Positions 41,579 to 49,688 of a stretch of 64,000 nt of DNA are shown here, piece by piece (the first letter of the stretch is position 1; each line of letters starts with the position of its first letter). Source of the stretch: Pseudomonas viridiflava (GTDB taxonomy: Bacteria; Pseudomonadota; Gammaproteobacteria; Pseudomonadales; Pseudomonadaceae). The translations under genes and the position numbers were made by a program. The stretch spans positions 221,751 to 285,750 of the forward strand of contig NZ_RBTP01000069.1 in NCBI RefSeq assembly GCF_003702045.1. Direction: 5' to 3'. The notes below the pieces were generated by a model, which saw only the letters and a program-made list of their open reading frames with translations, did no database searches and had not been told where the DNA came from.

Positions 41579-42885
41579 ACCCGCGTCTGGCTGCCGCGAA
41601 GGCGCTGGCTGCTGTCCTCAGCGGCAAGGCGTCGCTGAACAGCTCGCTGCCCACCCAACTGGACAAAGTCGAGCTGCGTGATCGCGGTCTGACTCAGGAC
41701 CTGGCGTTCGGCACCGCACGCTGGCAGCCACGCTTGTCGGCTCTCGCGGCCAAATTGCTGCAAAAGCCGTTCAAGGCCGCGGACGCTGATGTCGAAGCCT
41801 TGCTGCTGGTCGGTCTGTATCAACTGTTCTACAGCCGCATGCCTGCCCATGCCGCGATTGGCGAAACCGTGGGTTGCGCCGACAAGCTTAAAAAACCGTG
41901 GGCCAAGGGCTTGCTCAATGCTGTGCTGCGCAATGCACAGCGCGAAGGCGAAGCACTGCTGATTGAACTGGAACACGACCCGGTGGTACGAACGGCCCAC
42001 CCACGCTGGCTCCAGAAAGCCCTGAAAGCTGCGTGGCCTGAGCAGTGGGAAGCGATCTGCGCCGCCAACAACGCGCATCCGCCGATGATCCTGCGGGTCA
42101 ATCGTCGCCACCACAGCCGCGACCAATACCTTGAGCTGTTGAAAACAGCGGGCCTTGAAGCCAGCGCCTGCACGTACAGCCAGGACGGCATCGTGCTGGC
42201 CGAGCCGTGCGATGTGCGTTCACTGCCAGGTTTTGCCGAAGGCTGGATCAGCGTTCAGGACGAAGCCGCGCAACTGGCTGCGGACCTGCTGGAACTGGCG
42301 CCCGACCAACGCGTGCTGGACGCCTGCTGTGCGCCGGGTGGCAAGACATGCCATCTGCTGGAAGTACAGCCGCACTTGAGCGGCGTGGTCGCAGTGGACC
42401 TGGAGGCCAAGCGTCTGGTGCGCGTTCGCGAGAACCTTGACCGTCTGGGTCTGGATGCCGAACTGATCGCTGCCGATGCGCGAGAAACCGCGCAATGGTG
42501 GGACGGTAAGCCTTTCCAGCGCATCCTGCTCGACGCCCCGTGTTCGGCTACCGGTGTGATTCGTCGCCATCCGGACATCAAGTTGACGCGTCAGCCGGAC
42601 GACATCATCGCTCTGGCAATGCTGCAAGGTGAACTGCTCGATGCGTTGTGGCCTACGCTGGACGTGGGCGGCATGCTGATCTACGCGACCTGCTCGACAC
42701 TGCCGACGGAAAATACCGACGTGATCGAAGCCTTTCTGGCCCGTACTTCAGGGGCGAGAGAGCTGGACATCGCCAGTGAAGCAGGTATCAAGCAGCCGCA
42801 TGGTCGTCAGTTGCTGGCTCAGCAGGGCGGTCACGATGGTTTTTACTACGCCAAACTGATCAAGATCGCAGCAGCACGGGTTTGA
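41575..42885 (+). CDS. rsmB: 16S rRNA (cytosine-967-C5)-methyltransferase
   Basis: 436 residues. An N-terminal NusB-like RNA-binding domain (1-140) precedes a Rossmann methyltransferase domain with the SAM loop DACCAPGGKTCHLLE and the two catalytic cysteines in LDAPCSATG and YATCSTLPTEN. Coupled to fmt by a 4-base overlap; trkA follows, the conserved def-fmt-rsmB-trkA order. Confidence 0.97.
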   Translation: MNPRLAAAKALAAVLSGKASLNSSLPTQLDKVELRDRGLTQDLAFGTARWQPRLSALAAKLLQKPFKAADADVEALLLVGLYQLFYSRMPAHAAIGETVGCADKLKKPWAKGLLNAVLRNAQREGEALLIELEHDPVVRTAHPRWLQKALKAAWPEQWEAICAANNAHPPMILRVNRRHHSRDQYLELLKTAGLEASACTYSQDGIVLAEPCDVRSLPGFAEGWISVQDEAAQLAADLLELAPDQRVLDACCAPGGKTCHLLEVQPHLSGVVAVDLEAKRLVRVRENLDRLGLDAELIAADARETAQWWDGKPFQRILLDAPCSATGVIRRHPDIKLTRQPDDIIALAMLQGELLDALWPTLDVGGMLIYATCSTLPTENTDVIEAFLARTSGARELDIASEAGIKQPHGRQLLAQQGGHDGFYYAKLIKIAAARV

Positions 42886-42931
42886 AGATGCCTAAGGCAT
42901 CACTCACCACCCATTTCCACGGAGTGAACGG

Positions 42932-44305
42932 TTGAAAATCATCATCCTGGGTGCAGGTCAGGTCGGCGGTACGCTGGCCGAGCATTTGGCAGGCGAAGCC
43001 AACGACATCACTGTGGTCGACACCGACGGTGACCGATTGCGCAACCTGGGCGACCGGCTGGACATTCGCACCGTGCAGGGCAAAGGCTCGTATCCGGCCG
43101 TATTGCGTCAGGCCGGTGCCGACGACGCCGACATGCTGGTCGCCGTGACCAGCAGCGATGAAGCCAACATGATCGCCTGTCAGGTCGCGTACACGCTGTT
43201 CCACACGCCGACCAAGATCGCACGGGTGCGTGAAGCGGCTTACCTGACGCGCTCGGAGCTGTTCGACAACAGCGCCATCCCGGTGGACGTGCTGATCAGC
43301 CCGGAACAGGTTGTCACCAATTACATCAAGCGCCTGATCGAGTACCCCGGCGCTCTGCAAGTCATCGACTTTGCCGAAGGCAAGGCGCAACTGGTCGCCG
43401 TCAGGGCTTATTACGGCGGGCCTCTGGTCGGTCAGCAACTGCGCCAGCTCAAAGCGCACATGCCAAACGTCGAAACCCGCGTCGCCGCGATTTTCCGTCG
43501 TGACCGCCCCATCCTGCCTCAGGGCGATACCGTGATCGAAGCCGACGATGAAGTGTTCTTCGTTGCCGCCAAGGCCGATATTCGTGCCGTGATGGGCGAG
43601 ATGCGCCGGCTGGACGAAAGCTACAAGCGCATCGTGATTGCCGGTGGCGGCAACATCGGCGAGCGGCTGGCAGAAGCCATCGAAAGCCGCTATCAGGTCA
43701 AGATCATCGAGATGAACCCGGCACGCTGCCGTTACCTCTCGGAGAACCTGAACAACACCGTCGTGCTGCAGGGCAGTTCATCGGATCGCGACCTGCTGAT
43801 CGAAGAGAACATCGGCAACACCGACCTGTTCCTGGCCCTGACCAATGACGACGAAGCCAATATCATGTCGTCGCTGCTCGCCAAGCGGTTGGGCGCACGC
43901 AAGGTCATGACCCTGATCAACAACCCGGCGTATGTGGACCTGGTGCAGGGCGGCGAGATCGACGTGGCGGTCAGCCCGCAATTGGCAACCATCGGCACAC
44001 TGCTCGCCCACGTACGACGCGGCGACATCGTCAGCGTCCACTCCCTGCGCCGTGGCGCGGCGGAAGCCATCGAGATCGTGGCCCACGGCGACTCGAAATC
44101 CAGCAAGGTCATCGGCCGCGCTATCAAGGACATCAACCTGCCGACCGGCACGACGATTGGCGCGATCATCCGCAACGAAGAAGTCCTCATCGCCCATGAC
44201 ATTACCGTGATCGAATCCGGCGATCAGGTGATCATGTTCCTTGTGGATAAGAAGTACATCCGCGACGTGGAGCGGTTGTTTCAGGTGGGGTTGAGTTTCT
44301 TCTGA
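42932..44305 (+). CDS. trkA: Trk potassium transporter regulatory subunit TrkA
   Basis: Cytoplasmic NAD-binding subunit gating the TrkH/G potassium channel. 457 residues with a TTG start at 42932 (GGAGTGAA upstream); the next in-frame ATG is 67 codons later and would remove the first Rossmann fold. Two RCK halves, each with a dinucleotide loop: GAGQVGG at 7-13 and GGGNIGE near 237, each followed by a TrkA_C domain. Confidence 0.97.
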   Translation: MKIIILGAGQVGGTLAEHLAGEANDITVVDTDGDRLRNLGDRLDIRTVQGKGSYPAVLRQAGADDADMLVAVTSSDEANMIACQVAYTLFHTPTKIARVREAAYLTRSELFDNSAIPVDVLISPEQVVTNYIKRLIEYPGALQVIDFAEGKAQLVAVRAYYGGPLVGQQLRQLKAHMPNVETRVAAIFRRDRPILPQGDTVIEADDEVFFVAAKADIRAVMGEMRRLDESYKRIVIAGGGNIGERLAEAIESRYQVKIIEMNPARCRYLSENLNNTVVLQGSSSDRDLLIEENIGNTDLFLALTNDDEANIMSSLLAKRLGARKVMTLINNPAYVDLVQGGEIDVAVSPQLATIGTLLAHVRRGDIVSVHSLRRGAAEAIEIVAHGDSKSSKVIGRAIKDINLPTGTTIGAIIRNEEVLIAHDITVIESGDQVIMFLVDKKYIRDVERLFQVGLSFF

Positions 44306-44529
44306 AGCGCCGCCCGCGAGTTTTCCGGCAGCATTCCAGACGCGGCGTAAGCCAGACGAGGTTTCGTTTGCAAGCGCTTCGCGTCAGATTGACTGAACCT
44401 GCTCGCGCTTGAATCTGTCAGCCACGCTCGTCGATTTTAGCGAATTTCTCTCAGAGCCTGCGTATCACACGGTGACACGCAACAGCTCACCAGGCCTGAT
44501 CCAGGCCATTTTCAGGGAGAACATTCGCA

Positions 44530-46884
44530 ATGACCAAAGCCCTTCATTCCAAGGCTCCGCTGCAAGGTTCGCAGACAGGTGGTTCGCCCGCGGGCGGTTG
44601 GGGCGCCTTGAATGCGGTCACCAAGCATCTGTTGCATCAGCATGTGCTGATACGCGGCAATCGTGCGCTCATGTCGATGAACAAGCCCGATGGCTTCGAC
44701 TGCCCTAGCTGCGCCTGGCCTGACCCGAAGAAACCGCACACGTTTGAATACTGCGAAAACGGCGCCAAGGCACTTGCCTGGGAGTCCACCAAAAAACGCG
44801 TCACGCCCGAGTTTTTCGCCAAACACACCGTCAGCGAGCTGGCGACATGGACTGATCACGACCTTGAGGACCAGGGCCGCATTACCGAACCGATGCGCTA
44901 TGACGCTGCGACTGACAAATATCTGCCTGTCAGTTGGGAGCAGGCGTTTGCCGAGATTGGCGAGGAGCTTCGTCAGCTCAGCGATCCCTGGAAGCTGGAG
45001 CTTTACACCTCTGGCCGTACATCCAACGAAGCGGCCTTTCTCTACCAGTTATTCGGCCGACTGTATGGCATGGCCAATTTCCCCGACTGCTCGAACATGT
45101 GCCATGAGACGACAAGCGTGGCGCTACCGGAAGCGATAGGGGTCGGCAAAGGCACCACGTCGCTGGAAGATTTCGAGCACGCCGACGCCATATTCATCAT
45201 CGGCCAGAACCCCGGGACCAACAGCCCGCGAATGATGTCCGAACTGCATGCCGCAGCGAAACGCGGCGCCAGCATCATTTCGTTCAATCCGTTGCGCGAA
45301 AAGGCGTTGGTCCGTTTCGCCTCGCCCCAGAACCCGCGTGACATGATCGGCGGCCAAGGCGTGAAAATCAGCTCTCAGTACCATCAGGTCAGAACCGGTG
45401 GCGACATGGTCGCCATGCAGGGCATTTGCAAAGTGGTGATCGAGGCTGATGATCTGGCTCGTCGTGAAAACCGTCCACGCATTCTCGATGTGGCGTTCAT
45501 TCAGAAGCATACCCACGGGTTCGAGCGTTACGCCGACTACTGCAGAAAACTGCCCTGGAACATCATCGAACGTCATTCCGGCCTGAGCCGACAAGCCATC
45601 GAAGAGGTGGCAGCAGTCTACATGCGCTCGGAACGCGTTATCTGCTGTTGGGGCATGGGTGTGACCCAGCACAAGCGGGGCGGCGACGCGATGCAGCAGA
45701 TCATCAACCTGCTGCTGTTGCGCGGCAACATCGGCAAGCTGGGTGCCGGAGCCTGCCCGATTCGCGGCCACTCCAATGTTCAGGGCGATCGCACGATGGG
45801 CATTTACGAAAAAGCCCATGAGCCGTTTCTCGCCAGCATGAGCAACGTGTTTGGTTTCGAGGCCTCCCGAAGAGGCGGTCACGACGTGGCGGAAGCTTGC
45901 GAAGCACTGTTACGCGGAGAAGTCGAAGCGTTCATTTCAATGGGTGGGAATTTCTTTCGCGCCATTCCTGACATCGACGTCATCTGCCCGACCGTCAGCC
46001 CTTTGAAGCTTACCGTGCTGGTCAATACCAAGCTCAATCGCAGCGCAACGGTACATGGTCAAAAAGCCTTTCTGTTGCCGTGTATCGCACGCTCGGAGCT
46101 GGATATGCAGAACGGCGTGGCACAAACCGTCACGGTCGAGGACTCGATGTCGATGGTGCATGGCTCGACCGGCGCGCTGGAACCTGCGTCAGAACACCTG
46201 ATCTCGGAAATCGCGATCATTGCCGCAATCGCCAAGGCCACGCTGCCACCTAACCCCAACGTGGAGTGGGACAGCTATGTGGCCGACTACTCGCGTATTC
46301 GGGACAAGATTGAGCAAGTGCTGCCCGAGCAGTTTTACGATTTCAACCAGCGTATCCGCGAACCAGGCGGATTCCGGCTGCCCAATGCTGCCAGAGAGCG
46401 CAAATGGGACACCGAGACGGGCAAAGCCAATTTCCTCTTTCCGGAAGGCGTGTATGACGAAGACGATACGCCGCCGGATGCCGAACACCTGCAGTTGATG
46501 ACGATCCGCAGTCACGACCAGTTCAATACCACAGTGTATTCGGATGATGACCGCTACCGGGACATTTATGGTGACCGTATGGTGGTGTTGCTCAACCCTG
46601 ACGACATAGAGCGGTTGGGGCTCAAGGCAGGCGATTATGTTGAGCTTCATACGGCAATGGACCCTCTGACGACGCGTCGTGCGGTCGGCTTCAAAGTGAT
46701 CGCATTTGACGTACCGAAGGGGTGCTGCGCAGCCTATTACCCGGAAACCAACGGCTTGCTGCCACTGGCCAATCGGGACAGTCGCAGCAATACGCCAGCG
46801 GCCAAATCAATACCCGTGAATCTGATCCGCATGAACCCGCAGGCGGCACTGGAGCAACGGGGTTTGATCGCGACAGCGGGTTAG
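44530..46884 (+). CDS. FdhF/YdeP-like molybdopterin oxidoreductase
   Basis: 784 residues of the DMSO-reductase superfamily, TIGR01701/YdeP type. The two Cys near the N-terminus (DCPSCAWPDP, about 57-60) probably belong to the [4Fe-4S] motif characteristic of this group, though the full four-Cys motif of formate dehydrogenases is not present. The presumed molybdenum ligand is the Cys in SNMCHETTS. Molybdopterin loops include NPGTNSPRMMSELHAA and CWGMGVTQHKRGG. No FdhD, accessory subunit or formate pathway gene is nearby. E. coli YdeP is linked to acid resistance; substrate here is unknown. 225 quiet bases separate it from trkA. Confidence 0.9.
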   Translation: MTKALHSKAPLQGSQTGGSPAGGWGALNAVTKHLLHQHVLIRGNRALMSMNKPDGFDCPSCAWPDPKKPHTFEYCENGAKALAWESTKKRVTPEFFAKHTVSELATWTDHDLEDQGRITEPMRYDAATDKYLPVSWEQAFAEIGEELRQLSDPWKLELYTSGRTSNEAAFLYQLFGRLYGMANFPDCSNMCHETTSVALPEAIGVGKGTTSLEDFEHADAIFIIGQNPGTNSPRMMSELHAAAKRGASIISFNPLREKALVRFASPQNPRDMIGGQGVKISSQYHQVRTGGDMVAMQGICKVVIEADDLARRENRPRILDVAFIQKHTHGFERYADYCRKLPWNIIERHSGLSRQAIEEVAAVYMRSERVICCWGMGVTQHKRGGDAMQQIINLLLLRGNIGKLGAGACPIRGHSNVQGDRTMGIYEKAHEPFLASMSNVFGFEASRRGGHDVAEACEALLRGEVEAFISMGGNFFRAIPDIDVICPTVSPLKLTVLVNTKLNRSATVHGQKAFLLPCIARSELDMQNGVAQTVTVEDSMSMVHGSTGALEPASEHLISEIAIIAAIAKATLPPNPNVEWDSYVADYSRIRDKIEQVLPEQFYDFNQRIREPGGFRLPNAARERKWDTETGKANFLFPEGVYDEDDTPPDAEHLQLMTIRSHDQFNTTVYSDDDRYRDIYGDRMVVLLNPDDIERLGLKAGDYVELHTAMDPLTTRRAVGFKVIAFDVPKGCCAAYYPETNGLLPLANRDSRSNTPAAKSIPVNLIRMNPQAALEQRGLIATAG

Positions 46885-46901
46885 CCGTGGATGGCTCGAC
46901 T

Positions 46902-47064
46902 GTGGGAGGCTTCACCACGTCTTCAACGTAGCGCTGTCGCGCAGCAAACATCGGACGTCGTGGGAGCGGACTTGTCCGCGAATGCAGTATTTCAACCACT
47001 GCATATGCGTCGGATGTACCAGCCTATTCGCGGACAAACGGAACGCCGCCCGGTCCGCTCCCAC
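46902..47064. repeat. Composite repeat with an interrupted REP doublet
   Basis: GTGGGAGGCTTCACCACGTC unit at 46902, followed by a REP doublet from 46960 (GTGGGAGCGGACTTGTCCGC) to GTCCGCTCCCAC ending at 47064. The right arm is split by 15 extra bases (ACGGAACGCCGCCCG) between GGACAA and GTCCGC. Lies directly after the molybdoenzyme gene. Confidence 0.82.
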
Positions 47065-47113
47065 AAAAACCCGTTTCTTCAATGGTCTACAGGTTGTTTG
47101 ATAAGAGGCGGCT

Positions 47114-47170
47114 GATCATGCCCACGCTCCAGCGTGGTAACGCCGCCCACGCGCAGCGATGGGCACGATC
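47114..47170. repeat. Palindromic repeat before the acyltransferase stop
   Basis: GATCATGCCCACGCTCC ... AGCGATGGGCACGATC, an imperfect palindrome resembling the common P. syringae element GATCGTTCCCACGCTCC. It sits 15 bases from the end of the htrB-like gene and may serve as a terminator for the convergent pair. Confidence 0.65.
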
Positions 47171-47184
47171 AGTATCGAGGCAGT

Positions 47185-48072
47185 TCAATACCAGCGCTTC
47201 TCACCCTCAGGCCGCTTCTTGAAGCGCTTCATGGTCCACATGTACTGGCTCGGGTAAGCGCGTACGTACTTCTCGACCACTTTGCTCATCGCCGCTGCCG
47301 ACGTTTCGGTGTCGGTGCTGTACATCGCTTCGGGGGCAGCTTCCAGCACGACTTTGTAGCCTGAACCATCCGGCAGGCGCATGGCATGGAGGAAGACGCC
47401 GACGGCCTTGCCACCCGCCAGCATGTTCGGCACGAACTTGCTGGTCAGGGCCACGGTGCCGCAGAAGGGCACGAAGATACCGGCTGACTCTGCCGGCTCC
47501 GGATCTGCGGGAATGCCCACCGAACCCCCTTTACGAACTTCCTTGATAACGCTGAGGATTCCTTCCTTGGTGGACGCTGCTACACGGTTGCCCAGTTGCA
47601 CCCGCTGTTTGCGCAACAGGTCATCCACAGCCTTCAGCTTGGGCGGACGGTAAAAAATGATCGGTTTGCACTGGCTACAATAGAAGTGGTTGAGCACTTC
47701 CCAGTTGCCCAGGTGGCTGGTGATACCGACCACGCCCTTGCCCGATGCCAGCGCGTCCTTCAACACGTCGAGGCCTTCAACTTCGCGCACTAGATTGATT
47801 GATTTCTGTGCAGGCCAGATCCACGCACAAGCGCTTTCTGTCAGCGTCTTGCCAATGTCCATAAGGCTTTTGCCCACGAGTTTTTCAAGCTCAGGTTCGC
47901 TCAGCTCGGGGAAGCACTTGGACAGGTTGATCCGCGCCACTTCACGCGAACGGTTGGGCAGTTTCCACATCAGCCAGCCGATGGCGGTGCCGGCCCACTG
48001 CACGGCCCGCCAGGGCAGAAGGGCAAACAGGCGTAGCGCACCGACCATCATGGCGCCTTTGAACTTTTCCAC
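47185..48072 (-). CDS. Lipid A late acyltransferase (HtrB/LpxL family)
   Basis: 295 residues; adds a secondary acyl chain to lipid A precursor on the inner membrane face. N-terminal membrane helix (about 10-36) and the catalytic HX4E motif in TSHLGNWEV (H120, E125). One of two such genes usual in Pseudomonas; the counterpart by position is P. aeruginosa PA0011 (htrB1), described as acting on the 2-position hydroxylaurate. Which position this enzyme acylates cannot be read here. Confidence 0.92.
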   Translation of the reverse strand: MEKFKGAMMVGALRLFALLPWRAVQWAGTAIGWLMWKLPNRSREVARINLSKCFPELSEPELEKLVGKSLMDIGKTLTESACAWIWPAQKSINLVREVEGLDVLKDALASGKGVVGITSHLGNWEVLNHFYCSQCKPIIFYRPPKLKAVDDLLRKQRVQLGNRVAASTKEGILSVIKEVRKGGSVGIPADPEPAESAGIFVPFCGTVALTSKFVPNMLAGGKAVGVFLHAMRLPDGSGYKVVLEAAPEAMYSTDTETSAAAMSKVVEKYVRAYPSQYMWTMKRFKKRPEGEKRWY

Positions 48073-48109
48073 AGATCACTCCCGGATTCTTGAGGCAGGC
48101 ATTGTACCG

Positions 48110-48661
48110 TCAGCGGCTCAGGATCGCGTATCGATCACAATCAATGGTGTGATCCATGACCATCCCGCTGGCCTGCATGTAGGCATAACAGATGGTCGGA
48201 CCGACGAAGGTGAAACCGGCTTTCTTCAGCGCTTTGCTCATGGCCTGGGCTTCGGCGGTGATCGCGGGAACTTCGCTACGGTCCTTGAAATGGTTGATTT
48301 TCGGCTGGCCGCCGACAAACGACCAGACCAGACCGACCGGGTCTTCCAGCGCCAGCCAGGCCTTGGCATTGGTGCGCACGGCCTTGAGCTTGAGGCGATT
48401 GCGGATGATGGTCGGATCGAGCATCAATGCGTCGATTTCCGCGTCGGTCAATTGGGCCAGGCGCTCGGCGTCGAACCCGAACAATACCTCGCGATAACGG
48501 GCGCGTCGTTTAAGAATCGTGATCCATGAAAGGCCCGCCTGGAACCCTTCGAGCAAAAGCAACTCGAAGAGCTTCTGCGCATCGCGCAGCGGCACGCCCC
48601 ACTCTTGATCGTGATAGGCGATGTAAAGGGGGTCTTCGTTGCACCAAAAGCAGCGTGTCAT
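48110..48661 (-). CDS. tag: DNA-3-methyladenine glycosylase I
   Basis: Base excision repair enzyme removing 3-methyladenine. 183 residues. Zinc-binding snap: C4 and H17 with C-terminal H171 and C175. Catalytic region LLLLEGFQAGLSW (E38) matches E. coli Tag. Divergent from glyQ over 79 bases. Confidence 0.97.
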   Translation of the reverse strand: MTRCFWCNEDPLYIAYHDQEWGVPLRDAQKLFELLLLEGFQAGLSWITILKRRARYREVLFGFDAERLAQLTDAEIDALMLDPTIIRNRLKLKAVRTNAKAWLALEDPVGLVWSFVGGQPKINHFKDRSEVPAITAEAQAMSKALKKAGFTFVGPTICYAYMQASGMVMDHTIDCDRYAILSR

Positions 48662-48740
48662 AGGGCTCCCAAGGGTGGACGTGCAGCCGAATCGGGTATA
48701 CTCCCGCTCTTTGAATCGCAGCCCAGCACAGGTGAAATTT

Positions 48741-49688
48741 GTGAGCCAGCCTACGCCAGCCGTGCGTACCTTCCAAGACTTGATCCTCGCCCTCCAGCAA
48801 TACTGGGCAGAACAAGGTTGCGTGGTACTTCAGCCCTACGATATGGAAGTAGGCGCCGGCACCTTCCACACCGCCACGTTTCTGCGCGCCGTAGGCCCCG
48901 AGACCTGGAACGCCGCCTACGTTCAACCCAGCCGTCGTCCTACTGACGGCCGCTATGGCGAGAACCCCAACCGCCTGCAGCACTACTATCAGTTTCAGGT
49001 GATCCTGAAGCCGAACCCGGACAACTTCCAGGAACTGTACCTGGGCTCGCTCAAGCACATCGGCCTCGATCCTCTAGTCCACGACGTACGCTTCGTCGAA
49101 GACAACTGGGAATCGCCGACGCTGGGCGCCTGGGGTCTGGGCTGGGAAATCTGGCTCAACGGCATGGAAGTGTCGCAGTTCACCTATTTCCAGCAAGTGG
49201 GCGGCCTGGAATGCTACCCGGTCACCGGCGAGATCACTTACGGTCTTGAGCGTCTGGCCATGTACCAGCAGGGCGTGGACTCGGTCTACGATCTGGTCTG
49301 GGCTGACGGTCCGTTCGGCAAAGTGACCTACGGAGATGTGTTCCATCAGAACGAGGTGGAGCAATCGACCTACAACTTCGAACACGCCAACGTCGACAAA
49401 CTGTTCGAGCTGTTCGATTTCTACGAAAGCGAAGCTGCGCGCCTGATCGAGCTCGAGCTGCCATTGCCGGGTTACGAAATGGTCCTCAAGGCCTCGCACA
49501 CGTTCAACCTGCTGGATGCCCGCCGCGCCATTTCCGTGACGGCGCGTCAGCAATACATCCTGCGTGTACGCACGCTGGCTCGCTCGGTAGCTCAAGCTTA
49601 CCTGCAAGCCCGGGCCAAGCTCGGCTTCCCGATGGCGCCGCCCGATCTACGTGACGAAGTGTTGGCTAAGCTGGAGGCTGCACAATGA
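48741..49688 (+). CDS. glyQ: Glycine-tRNA ligase alpha subunit
   Basis: Catalytic subunit of the tetrameric alpha2-beta2 glycyl-tRNA synthetase, 315 residues with a GTG start at 48741 (VSQPTPAVRTFQD); an ATG frame open from 48639 is not conserved. Class II motifs include EQGCVVLQPYDMEVGAGTFH, LRAVGPETWNAAYVQPSRRP and GLECYPVTGEITYGLERLAM. Stop overlaps glyS by 4 bases (ATGA). A candidate -10 TATACT lies at about 48697. Confidence 0.98.
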   Translation: MSQPTPAVRTFQDLILALQQYWAEQGCVVLQPYDMEVGAGTFHTATFLRAVGPETWNAAYVQPSRRPTDGRYGENPNRLQHYYQFQVILKPNPDNFQELYLGSLKHIGLDPLVHDVRFVEDNWESPTLGAWGLGWEIWLNGMEVSQFTYFQQVGGLECYPVTGEITYGLERLAMYQQGVDSVYDLVWADGPFGKVTYGDVFHQNEVEQSTYNFEHANVDKLFELFDFYESEAARLIELELPLPGYEMVLKASHTFNLLDARRAISVTARQQYILRVRTLARSVAQAYLQARAKLGFPMAPPDLRDEVLAKLEAAQ

